Source: Roseinatronobacter sp. S2 (GTDB lineage: Bacteria; Pseudomonadota; Alphaproteobacteria; Rhodobacterales; Rhodobacteraceae). From it: a stretch of DNA of 64,000 bases. How positions within the stretch are numbered: position 1 is the stretch's first letter; every line of letters starts with the position of its first letter. The position numbers were made by a program, and so were the translations under genes. The stretch spans positions 2,166,001-2,230,000 of the forward strand of contig NZ_CP121113.1 in the NCBI RefSeq assembly GCF_029581395.1. The letters are read 5' to 3'. A model generated the notes under the pieces. That model had not been told where the DNA came from. It ran no database searches and saw only the letters and a program-made list of their open reading frames with translations. Of the stretch, positions 18,432-28,132 are shown piece after piece.

Positions 18432-18994
18432 AGCCTTGGGGCGTGGTGCAGGATGACGGGGACGACCAGTTCTTCCTCATCCAGCAGATGGCGGTTCAGG
18501 AAGCGTTCAAACCCGTCCAGTTGCGCCAGCATCCGCGCGGCATTGGCACTTGTGTCGGCGTTCCTGTCACCAAGGGCGCGCAAATGCGTATTGGCCGCAT
18601 CGGTCAGCGCGGCCAGTTCGCTGTCCAGCGCGTGATGATCGGCATCCAGCAACTCGAACCCTTTGGCAAGGCGCGGTTCCGCCGCAGACAAGGCGGGGAA
18701 ATAATGCGTATCCTCGATCTGGTGGTGGCCGTGCAACTCATTGATCAAAAACCCGCCCAGACGCGCGGTTTGCTGGCCATGCGCGCGCGCATCGCGCCCC
18801 TTGTCAAGAAAGGCGCGCGTGTCCGTCTGCCACTGCCCCAGGGCCTGCCGGAACATCATGTGACGTTCCAGCCAGAAGCGCGTCAGGCCGTCAAAATTGC
18901 GGTGGCTTTGCCAGATGTCGCGCGGGTATTTCTCAAGCAATATCCGCAGGGCATCGGGCAAACCGTCACGCCGGGTCAGGTCAGTTTGGGTCAT
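18428..18994 (-). CDS. Hemerythrin-like HHE domain protein
   Basis: A 188-residue helical protein with the histidine/carboxylate pattern of HHE cation-binding domains: HRNFDGLTRFWLERH near residue 31, ELHGHHQIEDTHYFP near 86, LLDADHHALD near 115, and a final FLNRHLLDEEELVVPVILHH. Such proteins bind a di-iron site and are linked to O2/NO or iron handling; the exact role here is not predictable. It ends against the convergent TPR gene with a 4-bp overlap. Confidence 0.85.
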   Translation of the reverse strand: MTQTDLTRRDGLPDALRILLEKYPRDIWQSHRNFDGLTRFWLERHMMFRQALGQWQTDTRAFLDKGRDARAHGQQTARLGGFLINELHGHHQIEDTHYFPALSAAEPRLAKGFELLDADHHALDSELAALTDAANTHLRALGDRNADTSANAARMLAQLDGFERFLNRHLLDEEELVVPVILHHAPRL

Positions 18995-19104
18995 GCGTCA
19001 CTCCGTTCGGGGTGCAAGCTAACGGTGTGGCCGCGATGGTCAATCGGTTATGCTGTGCGCGGATGCAGGGTAATTGTGCCATCATCGCGCATTGACGCGG
19101 GGTT

Positions 19105-19178
19105 CCCCAAGGGGGCGGTGCCCCCTTGGGGCGGGTTTGGGCTGCGGCCCATGCGCGCGAAGGGGGCTCGATGCCCCC
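19105..19178. repeat. Cluster of three GC-rich hairpins between proS and the hemerythrin gene
   Basis: Three consecutive stems: 12 bp, CCCCAAGGGGGC with GCCCCCTTGGGG (19105-19131, loop GGT); GGGC-TGCG-GCCC (19139-19150); and GGGGGC-TCGAT-GCCCCC (19162-19178). It may act as a Rho-type or processing barrier downstream of proS. A cluster of similar design lies at 43503-43556. Confidence 0.55.
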
Positions 19179-19193
19179 GCCGCGCGCGCCCCT

Positions 19194-20537
19194 TTACACA
19201 TGCGCCGCGTAAATCTGCGCCAGCCGGTCTATCGCGGCCTCTGGCGTCAGTTCCTCGGATGTGCCGGTGCGGCGGCTGGTCAGTTCCACCACGCCCTTGG
19301 CCAGCCCGCGCGGGCCGACTGTCAGCCGCCATGGCAGGCCGATCAGGTCCATTGTGGCAAATTTCGCGCCCGCGCGTTCCGGGCGGTCATCATAAAGCGG
19401 CTCCAGCCCGCGCGCGACGAGCGCCTTATACAGCCCCTCGCAGGCCGCATCAGCATCTGCGTCACCCTGCTTCAGGTTCACAATCGCTGCATGAAACGGC
19501 GTGACGCCTTCGGGCCAGATGATGCCACGATCATCATGGTTGGCCTCGATAATAGCGCCCAGCAGGCGCGACACGCCAATGCCGTGGCTGCCCATATGCA
19601 CAGGTGTGCGTGCGCCGTCAGGGCCAACAACCGTGGCGCCCATTGCGTCGGAATATTTGGTGCCGAAATAAAAGATCTGGCCCACCTCGATCCCGCGTGC
19701 AGTGCGGCGGCGGGTTTCGGGCACCTGCGCGGCAAACACCCCTTCATCATGGGTTTCATCAGTGCGCGCATAACGGCTGGTGAATTCTTCCAGCACCGCC
19801 TGACATGCGGGCACGCTGTCATAATCAACCTCGCGCGCCCCGAATTTCAGATCGGTGATTTCGCTGTCATAAAACACTTCCGATTCGCCGGTTTCGGCCA
19901 GAACCAGAAATTCATGCGTGTAATCGCCCCCGATAGGTCCGCCATCGGCGCGCATCGGGATGGCTTGCAGGCCCATGCGTTCATAGCTGCGCAGATAGCT
20001 GACCAGATGGCGGTTATAGGCGTGCAGCGCCGCTTCCTTGTCGATGTCGAAATTATAGCCGTCCTTCATCAGGAATTCGCGGCCCCGCATGACGCCGAAA
20101 CGCGGGCGCACCTCGTCGCGGAACTTCCACTGGATATGATACAGCGTCAGCGGCAGGTCTTTGTAGCTGTTCACATGGGCGCGGAAAATGTCGGTAATCA
20201 GTTCTTCATTGGTTGGCCCGAACAGCATATCACGCCCGTGCCGGTCCTTGATGCGCAGCATTTCTTCGCCATAATCATCATAGCGGCCGGATTCGCGCCA
20301 CAGATCTGCTGATTGTATGGTCGGCATCAGCATCGGGATATGCCCTGCGCGGATCTGTTCGTCATGCACGATCTGCTCGATCCGGTTCAGAACCTTGAAC
20401 CCAAGTGGCAGCCAGGAATAGATGCCCGCGGCGGCCTGCTTGATCATGCCCGCGCGCAACATCAGGCGGTGGCTGACGATCTGCGCCTCGGATGGGGTTT
20501 CTTTCAGGACAGGCAGGAAATAGCGGCTCAGGCGCAT
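19194..20537 (-). CDS. proS: Prolyl-tRNA synthetase (short bacterial type)
   Basis: A 447-residue class II aminoacyl-tRNA synthetase that charges tRNA-Pro. Motif 2 is in [17 protein letters not shown] and motif 3 in [13 protein letters not shown], followed by a C-terminal anticodon-binding domain. It lacks the roughly 180-residue editing insertion of E. coli ProRS, as is normal for alphaproteobacteria. The ATG at 20537 has a GAGAGG site and gives the family N-terminus [13 protein letters not shown]; the frame extends ten codons further upstream without support. Confidence 0.95.
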   Translation of the reverse strand: MRLSRYFLPVLKETPSEAQIVSHRLMLRAGMIKQAAAGIYSWLPLGFKVLNRIEQIVHDEQIRAGHIPMLMPTIQSADLWRESGRYDDYGEEMLRIKDRHGRDMLFGPTNEELITDIFRAHVNSYKDLPLTLYHIQWKFRDEVRPRFGVMRGREFLMKDGYNFDIDKEAALHAYNRHLVSYLRSYERMGLQAIPMRADGGPIGGDYTHEFLVLAETGESEVFYDSEITDLKFGAREVDYDSVPACQAVLEEFTSRYARTDETHDEGVFAAQVPETRRRTARGIEVGQIFYFGTKYSDAMGATVVGPDGARTPVHMGSHGIGVSRLLGAIIEANHDDRGIIWPEGVTPFHAAIVNLKQGDADADAACEGLYKALVARGLEPLYDDRPERAGAKFATMDLIGLPWRLTVGPRGLAKGVVELTSRRTGTSEELTPEAAIDRLAQIYAAHV

Positions 20538-20718
20538 CGGGGGCCTCTCTCGGTGTGACAATTTCACACGGGTTTAGGGGAGACTTCGTTCAGGGGCAAG
20601 GTGGCGTTGACAGCTTGCGCGCTGTATCTTGCAAAACATGACTGGCATTTGCGCAACGCATGACATCTGCGCACAGCCTCGTGACTTGATTTTCGGAACC
20701 GTTTTGCACCATACCCGT

Positions 20719-20732
20719 TTCAATATATTGAA
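20719..20732. promoter_or_regulatory. Perfect 14-bp palindrome upstream of the L,D-transpeptidase gene
   Basis: TTCAATATATTGAA at 20719-20732 is an exact palindrome ending 20 bp before the ATG at 20753. It lies in the 215-bp gap between divergent proS and the transpeptidase gene. It could be an operator for a dimeric regulator; no matching regulator is in the window. Confidence 0.4.
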
Positions 20733-20752
20733 TATGTTCCAAGAGGTCCGAA

Positions 20753-21355
20753 ATGACGAAATCACCCCTGACCCGACGCAGCCTTCTGTCGACTGCGGGC
20801 GCTTTCGCGCTTGGCGGTCTGGCCATGCCATCTGTTTTGCGCGCACAAATTGCACTGGACTTTGAAGAAGAAGCAAATGTCCGCACAGCCAGCCGCAATG
20901 TAATGGGCTTTCGCAATCAGCATTGGCGCGACCATTTCCAGAACCTGCGCAATGGTGCGATCCTGTGTGACACTTATTCGCGCGCGCTGCATTACTGGTC
21001 GGAAGATGAAAGCATCTATCTGGCGCATCCCTGCTCGGTCCCCATGAGCGAGGATTTTACCCGCCGTGGCCTGACCGAAGTGACGCTGAAGCGGTTTGAA
21101 CCCACATGGATTCCCACCCCGAATATGCGCGAACGCGACCCAAGCCTGCCCGCACGCGTCGAAGGGGATGACCCGACCAACCCGCTGGGCACCCGCGCCA
21201 TGAACCTGAGCTGGCAGTATTACCGCATTCACGGCATCGACAACCCCGCGAAAATCGGGCGGCGGGCCTCAAACGGTTGTTTTGGCCTGATGAACCAACA
21301 TGTCGAAAACCTGTATGAGCTGGTCAAGATCGGCACACAGGTCCGCGTGATCTGA
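20753..21355 (+). CDS. Exported L,D-transpeptidase (YkuD family)
   Basis: A 200-residue periplasmic enzyme expected to form 3-3 peptidoglycan cross-links or anchor proteins to peptidoglycan. The N-terminus has a twin-arginine-like signal (LTRRSLLSTAGAFALGG) ending near VLRAQ. The catalytic region carries the histidine in YRIHGIDNP and the nucleophilic cysteine in RRASNGCFGL; SNGC replaces the commoner SHGC, which is seen in other members. Its regulation may involve the palindrome just upstream, and an intrinsic terminator follows. Confidence 0.88.
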   Translation: MTKSPLTRRSLLSTAGAFALGGLAMPSVLRAQIALDFEEEANVRTASRNVMGFRNQHWRDHFQNLRNGAILCDTYSRALHYWSEDESIYLAHPCSVPMSEDFTRRGLTEVTLKRFEPTWIPTPNMRERDPSLPARVEGDDPTNPLGTRAMNLSWQYYRIHGIDNPAKIGRRASNGCFGLMNQHVENLYELVKIGTQVRVI

Positions 21356-21377
21356 CACTGCCCCCGCCGTGACACAC

Positions 21378-21405
21378 AAAAGCCCGCCGCAATGGCGGGC
21401 TTTTT
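21378..21405 (+). terminator. Intrinsic terminator of the L,D-transpeptidase gene
   Basis: A stem of 11 bp, AAAAGCCCGCC with GGCGGGCTTTT around the loop GCAAT, is followed by T residues. It lies 22 bp after the stop codon. Confidence 0.85.
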
Positions 21406-21514
21406 GATGTCGGCCACCCGCTGATCGCGCGGCGGCAAGCCGTCCAGTCAGCGCATCGGGCCGTTGGTTCTGGGCATAAGCTGCCTTCGGGGAATGATCC
21501 AGCGCGGAGCAAAG

Positions 21515-21676
21515 GGCGAAGCCCGCCGCGCCATAGGTCTGGCCGTCCCGCGGCCTGCCGATTTGGCTGATGGCATGCCATGCCTTTGAACGCAGGAGTA
21601 TGCAGCCTGCATAAACTGCATTCTAATAATGCCGGATCGGCAGACCCCGGCCCACCGCTGGCACGGGCTTTGTCCA
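21515..21676 (-). repeat. Dispersed ~155-bp intergenic repeat, copy C
   Basis: Same family as copies A and B, in minus orientation. It keeps the central TATGCA/TGCATA inverted repeat and the inner CTGCCGAT/ATCGGCAG pair, but the outer 16-bp stem has decayed (CATAGGTCTGG against CCCACCGCTGG). It lies between the convergent transpeptidase and trpS genes. Read on the minus strand it begins ATGGACAAAGCC. Confidence 0.8.
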
Positions 21677-21731
21677 TGGCCTGAATGTCAGCAAAAAGAC
21701 CAAACCCAACCAACGCTTGCGTTAAATCCCG

Positions 21732-22769
21732 TCACCGCCCCCGCGACCGGATAAGCCCCACAATCTCGCGGGTCTGGTCCAGAATGGGTTCGGCAATCGC
21801 ATGCGCGCGTTCGGCCCCGTCGCCAAGAATGCGGTCAATTTCTGCCACGTCCTGCATCAGGCGGGCCATTTCGGCGCTGATCGGCGACAGCTTTGCCACC
21901 GCCAGATCGGCCAACGCGGGTTTGAACGCACCAAACCCCTGCCCGCCATACTGCGCCAGAACCTGCGCGGGTGTCATATCGGCAAGCGCTGCGTAGATAT
22001 TCACCAGATTGCGCGCCTCTGCCCGCCCGTCCAGCCCGTCCAGCTGCTCTGGCAGCGGCTCGGGGTCGGTGCGGGCCTTGCGGAATTTAGAGGCAATCGC
22101 ATCCGCATCATCGGTCAGGTTGATGCGCGACTGGTCGGACGGGTCGGATTTCGACATTTTCCTGGTGCCGTCACGCAGGGACATGACACGGGTTGCCGCC
22201 CCTTCGATCACGGGTTCCACGATGGGAAAGAAATCCACGCCATAATCATGGTTGAACTTGATGGCGATGTCGCGTGTCAGTTCCAGATGCTGTTTCTGAT
22301 CTTCGCCCACAGGAACATGCGTTGCATGATAGGCCATGATATCCGCGGCCATCAGGCTGGGATAGGCGAACAGGCCCACGCTGGCTTCTTCGGCATGTTT
22401 GCCGGCCTTGTCCTTGAACTGCGTCATGCGCCGCAACCAGCCCATGCGCGCCACACAGTTGAAAATCCACGCCAGTTCGGCATGCGCAGGCACCTGACTT
22501 TGGTTGAACAGAATGGACCGCGCAGGGTCGACACCCGATGCAATGAACCCCGCCGCCAGTTCGCGCGTGGCGCGGCGCAACGTGGCAGGGTCTTGCCAGA
22601 CAGTGATCGCGTGCAGATCGACCATGCAATAGACCGTCTCGATCCCTTCATCCTGCGCAACGGCAAAGCGCTTGAGCGCGCCCAGATAATTGCCCAGTGT
22701 CAACCCGCCAGACGGCTGGATGCCGGAAAATATCCGCTTCGGGAAAACCTTGGCCGGGACGTCGGACAT
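21732..22769 (-). CDS. trpS: Tryptophanyl-tRNA synthetase
   Basis: A 345-residue class I aminoacyl-tRNA synthetase. The HIGH-equivalent is in [16 protein letters not shown] near the N-terminus and the KMSKS loop in [15 protein letters not shown]. Length is normal. The ATG at 22769 has a GGAG site and gives an N-terminus typical of the family; 21 additional upstream codons are open but lack support. The following 92-bp divergent gap contains a short palindrome. Confidence 0.95.
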   Translation of the reverse strand: MSDVPAKVFPKRIFSGIQPSGGLTLGNYLGALKRFAVAQDEGIETVYCMVDLHAITVWQDPATLRRATRELAAGFIASGVDPARSILFNQSQVPAHAELAWIFNCVARMGWLRRMTQFKDKAGKHAEEASVGLFAYPSLMAADIMAYHATHVPVGEDQKQHLELTRDIAIKFNHDYGVDFFPIVEPVIEGAATRVMSLRDGTRKMSKSDPSDQSRINLTDDADAIASKFRKARTDPEPLPEQLDGLDGRAEARNLVNIYAALADMTPAQVLAQYGGQGFGAFKPALADLAVAKLSPISAEMARLMQDVAEIDRILGDGAERAHAIAEPILDQTREIVGLIRSRGR

Positions 22770-22810
22770 GTGATGGCTCCATACTGGAAAAGATGCTGTG
22801 CTTGGATTAG

Positions 22811-22828
22811 CCTTCGCCTTGGCGAAGG
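22811..22828. promoter_or_regulatory. Short inverted repeat between trpS and the rhomboid-like gene
   Basis: CCTTCGCC-TT-GGCGAAGG, an 8-bp stem with a 2-bp centre, lies between two divergent genes. As DNA it could be an operator. As RNA it would sit in the trpS leader. No stronger assignment is possible. Confidence 0.3.
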
Positions 22829-22861
22829 TCAACCAAGGCCCTGAACATCAAGGCGCTTAAC

Positions 22862-23527
22862 ATGAATACACCCCCTGCCCCGATCCTGTCGCCATTGCCA
22901 TGGGGCGTGTGGCTGCTGGTGCTGGCCATCGCAGCGGTGGAACTGGTGCTTTGGGCCGGTGCGCACGGGTTGGTGAATGCCGCAGGCGCGGCAGACTGGC
23001 GCGCGCAGGCGCTGGCATGGGCGGGCGTCACCCCCGCGCTACAGGACTGGATGATCGACAGCGCGCAGGCACCCGTGCGCCACCTGTCGCGCTATGTCGC
23101 GTTCGGGTTTGTGCATATGGGGCCGGTTCAGGCGCTGCTGGTGGTGGTGATCATCGCGGCATTGGGGAAATACTGCGCCGAAAGGCTGGGGTCTGCGCGC
23201 ATGTTGCTGATACTGGCGCTGGCACAGGCGGCAGGCGGTGCGGGGTTCGGCATGGCAGGCGATGCGGGCGCATGGCTGGTGGGCGGCTATCCGATGATAT
23301 TTGCGCTGGCGGGCATCTACGCAGCCCTTGTGCGCGACACGGCCCCTGACAGGCGCGCGCTGATGGTGGCGCTGGCCTTGCCGCTGGTTTTGCTGGTGGC
23401 GCGCCTGTTGCTGGCCGCCATCATGGGCGGTATGGACTGGATCGCGGATGTGGTGGCTTGCGCTGCGGGGTTCGCCCTGACACGCGCGCTGCGCCCCGGC
23501 CTACTGATCCGGTTGCGCAGGCGCTGA
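22862..23527 (+). CDS. Rhomboid-like membrane protein lacking catalytic residues
   Basis: A 221-residue protein with six or so membrane helices and the rhomboid layout: a first helix, a loop-1-like region, YVAFGFVHMGPVQALLVVVIIAALGKYCAERLG (an HxxxN-like helix), then further helices. In place of the serine-containing GxSG motif there is GGYPMI, and the expected histidine helix reads VVACAAGFALT, so both dyad residues are absent. It is therefore likely a pseudoprotease. Its last 27 bp overlap the convergent murJ gene. Confidence 0.7.
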   Translation: MNTPPAPILSPLPWGVWLLVLAIAAVELVLWAGAHGLVNAAGAADWRAQALAWAGVTPALQDWMIDSAQAPVRHLSRYVAFGFVHMGPVQALLVVVIIAALGKYCAERLGSARMLLILALAQAAGGAGFGMAGDAGAWLVGGYPMIFALAGIYAALVRDTAPDRRALMVALALPLVLLVARLLLAAIMGGMDWIADVVACAAGFALTRALRPGLLIRLRRR

Positions 23528-25072
23528 TCCGCGCGAGCGGCGCAAGGACGCGCGCAATTCCGACAGGTTGAACGCGCCGACCATCTGCCCGAACGCGAAA
23601 TACGCGGCACTTCCCCCCAGCACCATGGCCAGAAGCGCCAGATAGCGCATACCGGACACTTCCAGCCATGGGGACAGCGCCAGATGCAACCCGTGCAGCA
23701 CCACGCCCATCAGCGCCGCAGCCAGCACAATACGCCACATCCGCGTTATCATCTGTGCATCAAGCTGCGCCGCACGCCCCATGTCGCGTGACCCGCGCCA
23801 CAATTGCCAGACCATCACCCATGCGGCCAGACTGGTTGCCAATGCGGCGGCCACAAAGCCGATGAATGGCATCAACCCGATGGCCACAAGCGCATTCACC
23901 ACCATCGACACCACGGCATAACGAAACGGGCGCCGTGTGTCATGGCGGGCGTAATACAGGGGCTGCAACACCTTGTGCAGCACGAATGCCGGTAAACCCA
24001 GCGCATAGACCCCCAGCGCCAGCGCCGTGGACTGCGTGTCGACCACGGTCCATGCGCCGCGCCCGAACAGCACCGCCACAATCGGTGTTGCAATCACCAC
24101 CAGCGCCACAGCTGATGGCAGGGTCAGAAACAGCGAGAATTCCAACCCGCGGTTGAAACTGTGCTGCCCTGCGCCTTCATCGCCCGCGCGCAGACGGCGC
24201 GACAGTTCGGGCAGCAACACCACCCCCACTGCAATGCCCACAACCCCAAGCGGCAGTTGATACAAGCGGTCGGCATAAGACAGCCACGATACGGCATTAT
24301 CGGTAAAGCTGGCCACCTGCCGCCCTACGATCAGGTTTATCTGCACCACGCCCCCTGCCAGCACGGCGGGCGCTGCAATAATGGCAAGGCGCTTCAATTC
24401 AGGCGTCAGGCGCGGCATACGGAACCGCATCTGGAACCCCGCGCGGCGCACGGCCACCCAAAGGGCAATCAGTTGCGCCACGCCCGCCACAGGCACCGCC
24501 CATGACAGCGCCAACCCCATAGGCCAGCCCGCGCGATCAGCCAGCAGCATCGCACCCACGAACACGATGTTCAACAGCACCGGTGCCGCTGCCGCCGCCG
24601 TAAACCGCCCGACCGCGTTCAGCATGCCCGACAGCAGCGCCACCAGCGAGATGAAGAAAATATAAGGAAATGCCACGCGCCCGAACAAAACCGCCATATC
24701 AAAACGGTCATCCTGCGCGAACCCCGCCGCCATAGCCCAGACCAGAAACGGCATGGCAATGACCGCCAGTGTCGAAAATATCAACAACAGCGCGGCCATG
24801 CCCCAGAACGCATCTCGCGCGAAGCCTTCGGCATCGTCGCCCGCTTCGTGTTTCTTGGCGAACATCGGAACAAAAGCGAAATTGAACGCCCCTTCGGCAA
24901 AAAAACGGCGGAACATGTTGGGCAGCGAAAACGCCACAAAAAACGCATCCGTCACCGGCCCTGCACCCAGATAGGCGGCCATCATAACATCGCGCGCGAA
25001 ACCGAACACACGGCTTAGCAATGTCCATAAACCAACTGTCAGGAAGCCCGCCACCAATCGAATACGCGCCAT
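23501..25072 (-). CDS. murJ: Lipid II flippase MurJ
   Basis: A 523-residue membrane protein of the MOP superfamily with about fourteen helices that moves lipid II across the inner membrane for peptidoglycan synthesis. The N-terminal segment TLLSRVFGFARDVMMAAYLGAGPVTDAFFVAF is the family signature (key residues SR, G, RD, DAF). The ATG at 25072 overlaps the upstream stop as TGATG, indicating translational coupling with the YdeI-type gene. It follows glnD, a neighbour also seen in related bacteria. Confidence 0.93.
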   Translation of the reverse strand: MARIRLVAGFLTVGLWTLLSRVFGFARDVMMAAYLGAGPVTDAFFVAFSLPNMFRRFFAEGAFNFAFVPMFAKKHEAGDDAEGFARDAFWGMAALLLIFSTLAVIAMPFLVWAMAAGFAQDDRFDMAVLFGRVAFPYIFFISLVALLSGMLNAVGRFTAAAAAPVLLNIVFVGAMLLADRAGWPMGLALSWAVPVAGVAQLIALWVAVRRAGFQMRFRMPRLTPELKRLAIIAAPAVLAGGVVQINLIVGRQVASFTDNAVSWLSYADRLYQLPLGVVGIAVGVVLLPELSRRLRAGDEGAGQHSFNRGLEFSLFLTLPSAVALVVIATPIVAVLFGRGAWTVVDTQSTALALGVYALGLPAFVLHKVLQPLYYARHDTRRPFRYAVVSMVVNALVAIGLMPFIGFVAAALATSLAAWVMVWQLWRGSRDMGRAAQLDAQMITRMWRIVLAAALMGVVLHGLHLALSPWLEVSGMRYLALLAMVLGGSAAYFAFGQMVGAFNLSELRASLRRSRGSAPAQPDQ

Positions 25073-25314
25073 CAGTTCTGCTTTCCTGTGCCGCGGGGTT
25101 GCCACGGCATGCCCATATATCCCCGCCCTGCGCGCAATTCGGCCAGCATGGCAGCCAGTCGTCTGGCCCGTGTTTCAGGCCGTTTTGCACCATTGATCCA
25201 GATCAGCCAGTCATTGCGCTGATAAGGTGGCCGCGCTGCATAAGCATCACAAAGCCCGCCCGATTGCAACGCATCTGCAACATCTTGCGGCATCGCTTCG
25301 CGTGGCCGTGCCAT
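25072..25314 (-). CDS. YdeI/OmpD-associated family small protein
   Basis: An 80-residue soluble protein with the family core PPYQRNDWLIWINGAKRPET followed by RARRLAAMLAEL. Members are annotated as bacteriocin-protection or OmpD-associated proteins, with little experimental support. It is coupled on both sides: its ATG overlaps the glnD stop (TAATG) and its stop overlaps the murJ ATG. It is shorter than two-domain members of the family, having only the C-terminal domain. Confidence 0.8.
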   Translation of the reverse strand: MARPREAMPQDVADALQSGGLCDAYAARPPYQRNDWLIWINGAKRPETRARRLAAMLAELRAGRGYMGMPWQPRGTGKQN

Positions 25315-28100
25315 TACCCCGCCGCCCGTTCCGCACCCGCCGCGATTGCCGCGCGCAAGCGGCGTTCCAGCGCTTCCTGACGGGATTTCGTGTGCAACTT
25401 CAGTCCGAACATATCCTTGACATAGAATGTATCGACAACCTGCACCCCGAATGTGGCAATCACGGCGCTTGCAATGGTGATATTGGCATCCGCCAGGGTG
25501 CGTGTCAGGTCATGCAGCAGGCCGGGACGGTCGCGCGTGTCCACTTCGATGATGGTGTAGATTTCCGACCCCTCATTGTCGAAACTGATATGCGTGGGCA
25601 CCCGAAAGGCGCGGTCGCGTTTCTTGACCTTGTCACGGCCGGCCAGTTCGCGCGCGGCCACCACTTCGCCTGCGAAAGTGCGTTCGATCATCTTGCGCAG
25701 GCGCGGCAGACGCTCGGCCTCATAGGGGTGCCCTTCGGCATCCTGTATCCAGAAGGCCGCTGTCGCATAACCGTCCTTGGTGGTATAGGTGCGCGCATCC
25801 ACGATATTCGCGCCCACCAGCGCCAGCGCGCCTGCGAAACGCGCGAAAATACCGGGATGGTCAGACAACACGAAACAGGCGCGCGTGGCATCGCGTTCGG
25901 GTTCGGGATGCAGATCAATGCTGATGGAATCGGTCTTGATGTCACGCAGCAGGCGCGCGAACACCATATGTGTGGCGGTGGGCAGCCCCTGCCAGTAAGG
26001 GTCGTAATGGCGCCCCACCTCGTGGCGCAACTCGGCGCGGGGCCAGTCGTCCAGTGCTGCGCGCAAGGCACGCTTGGCCTCGTCCGAGCGGTTCTCGCGG
26101 TTCAACTCTTCCAGCCCGTTTTCCAGCGCATTCGCTGTTTCGCGGTAAAGCTGGCGCAGCAACATGGCCTTCCAGTTGTTCCACGTCCCCGGCCCGACAC
26201 CGCGAATATCGCAGACGGTCAGCACGGTCAGCAGATCCAGCCGCTCGCGGGTTTTCACCAGTTTGGCAAAATCGCGCACAGTGCGCGGGTCGGAAATATC
26301 GCGTTTCTGGGCCGTATCCGCCATCAGCAAATGATAGCGCACCAGCCATTCCACTGTTTCGCATTCCGACTTCTTCAGGCCCAGACGCGGGGCCACCTTG
26401 CGGGCAATCTGCGCGCCAAGGACCGAATGATCCTCTGGCCGGCCCTTGCCGATATCATGCAGCAGCAAGCCAACGTAGATGACCTTGCGGTTCACCCCTT
26501 CTTGCAGGATACGAGAGGCCACGGGCAGTTCCTCGACCAGCTCGCCGCGCTCAATCTGCGCCAGCGTGCTGATGACCTGAATCGTATGCTCGTCAACCGT
26601 GTAGTGATGATACACATTGAACTGCATCATTGCCACAATAGCCTCGAACTCTGGCAAGAATGCCCCAAGGACGCCCAGTTCGTTCATGCGGCGCAAGGCG
26701 CGTTCGGGGTTGCCGTGTTTCAGCATGAGACGCATGAAAATTTTCTGCGCCTCGGCGTTGTCGCGGGTCTCGGCGTCGATAAGGTCCAGATTTGCGGCCA
26801 GCAACCGCATGGCGTTGGGGTGCAGAAGATGCCCGGTCACCAGCGCCTCTTCAAATATACGCAGCAGGTTCAGCGGATCAGCCAGAAAGCTTGCGGGATC
26901 CTCGACATCCAGCCGATTTTGCACCACACGCAGTCCATACCGCATTTTTTTGCGCCGGTTCAGAAAGTTCCGCAAAATGGGTTCACGCTTGACGTGGCGC
27001 GCTTCAAGTTCGGTCAGGAAAATGCGTGTCAATTCGCCCACGCGGGTCGCATGGCGGAAATATTCCTGCATAAAATGCTCGACCCCGCGCCGCCCGCCGT
27101 GATCTTCATATCCCATCAACCCTGCAACACCCACTTGCAGATCGAAGGTCAGTTGTTCAACCGGACGCGCAGACAGGTGATGCATGTGGCACCGGACCGT
27201 CCACAAGAAGGTTTCGGCGGCACGAAAGGATTCGTATTCTTCCGGACGGAAGAACCCCAGCGCAACAAGCTCCTGCGCCTGATCCACTTCGTGGATGTAT
27301 TTGGCAATCCAGTACAGGGTCTGCAAATCGCGCAAGCCGCCCTTGCCTTCCTTGACATTGGGTTCCAGCATGTAGCGCATATTGCCGATCTTGGCGTGCC
27401 GGTCTGCACGCTCGGCCAGTTTGGCCTCGATGAAATCAGCATGGGTGCGGGAAAACAATTCCGACCACAGACGCGTGCGCAGGGTCTGCGCAAGGCTTTC
27501 ATTGCCGAACAGAAACCGGTGTTCCAGAAGCGCCGTGCGAATGGTCACATCATCCTTGCCCAGCCGCAGGCATTCATCAACGGTACGGCTGGCATGGCCA
27601 ACTTTCAACCGCAGATCCCACAAGATATACAGCGTGGATTCGATCACCTGCTCGACCCAGCCTGTCACCTTCCACGGCACCAGAAACAGCAGGTCGATAT
27701 CGGAATGCGGGGCCATTTCGGCGCGGCCATACCCGCCAACGGCCAGAACCGCGATTCGCTCCCCCTCGGACGGGTTGGGATTGGGGTGCAGGCGTTCCTG
27801 AACAAGGCGCAGAACCAGCCCCATGATCTGGTCCGTCAGCCATGAATTCACCGACACGAAATCGCGCGCATCGCGGGGGTGCTGCTCGAACATGCGCTGT
27901 AGCTCCAGGGCACTGTCGCGCAGGGCAGGTCTGATCTGTGCGACAATGACAGACCGGCAGGCGCGCTGGTCCGATCCGTCATGTTCCCGCAGCGCCGCAT
28001 CAATTCGCGCCGTCAGCGCATCCATATCCAGGATCTTGCCGGTCGGAAAAATGCGCGCCCCTTCCCGCGTCAGGACGGGCAAACCTGCTGAACGGTCCAA
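25314..28100 (-). CDS. glnD: Bifunctional PII uridylyltransferase/uridylyl-removing enzyme
   Basis: A 928-residue nitrogen sensor that uridylylates PII proteins when glutamine is low and deuridylylates them when it is high. The nucleotidyltransferase motif GGYGRAEMAPHSDIDLLFL is at 122-140. The HD hydrolase motif LLHDIGKGRPEDHS lies near 547. Two C-terminal ACT domains start near 740 (LSDHPGIFARFAGAL) and 846 (VDTRDRPGLLHDLTRTL). The likely start is the TTG at 28100 preceded by GAAGGA; the first ATG in frame (28025) would remove 25 residues. It is followed by the YdeI-type gene and murJ with overlapping codons. Confidence 0.95.
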   Translation of the reverse strand: MDRSAGLPVLTREGARIFPTGKILDMDALTARIDAALREHDGSDQRACRSVIVAQIRPALRDSALELQRMFEQHPRDARDFVSVNSWLTDQIMGLVLRLVQERLHPNPNPSEGERIAVLAVGGYGRAEMAPHSDIDLLFLVPWKVTGWVEQVIESTLYILWDLRLKVGHASRTVDECLRLGKDDVTIRTALLEHRFLFGNESLAQTLRTRLWSELFSRTHADFIEAKLAERADRHAKIGNMRYMLEPNVKEGKGGLRDLQTLYWIAKYIHEVDQAQELVALGFFRPEEYESFRAAETFLWTVRCHMHHLSARPVEQLTFDLQVGVAGLMGYEDHGGRRGVEHFMQEYFRHATRVGELTRIFLTELEARHVKREPILRNFLNRRKKMRYGLRVVQNRLDVEDPASFLADPLNLLRIFEEALVTGHLLHPNAMRLLAANLDLIDAETRDNAEAQKIFMRLMLKHGNPERALRRMNELGVLGAFLPEFEAIVAMMQFNVYHHYTVDEHTIQVISTLAQIERGELVEELPVASRILQEGVNRKVIYVGLLLHDIGKGRPEDHSVLGAQIARKVAPRLGLKKSECETVEWLVRYHLLMADTAQKRDISDPRTVRDFAKLVKTRERLDLLTVLTVCDIRGVGPGTWNNWKAMLLRQLYRETANALENGLEELNRENRSDEAKRALRAALDDWPRAELRHEVGRHYDPYWQGLPTATHMVFARLLRDIKTDSISIDLHPEPERDATRACFVLSDHPGIFARFAGALALVGANIVDARTYTTKDGYATAAFWIQDAEGHPYEAERLPRLRKMIERTFAGEVVAARELAGRDKVKKRDRAFRVPTHISFDNEGSEIYTIIEVDTRDRPGLLHDLTRTLADANITIASAVIATFGVQVVDTFYVKDMFGLKLHTKSRQEALERRLRAAIAAGAERAAG

Positions 28101-28132
28101 TATCTGCTGTCCTTCGGTGCTGTGTGCCCTAC

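Noticed and set aside
25227..27845. An 872-codon open frame antisense to glnD
   Set aside because: The glnD strand has all expected catalytic and ACT motifs; the antisense product shows no family features and a His/Gln-rich composition typical of reverse-strand shadows.
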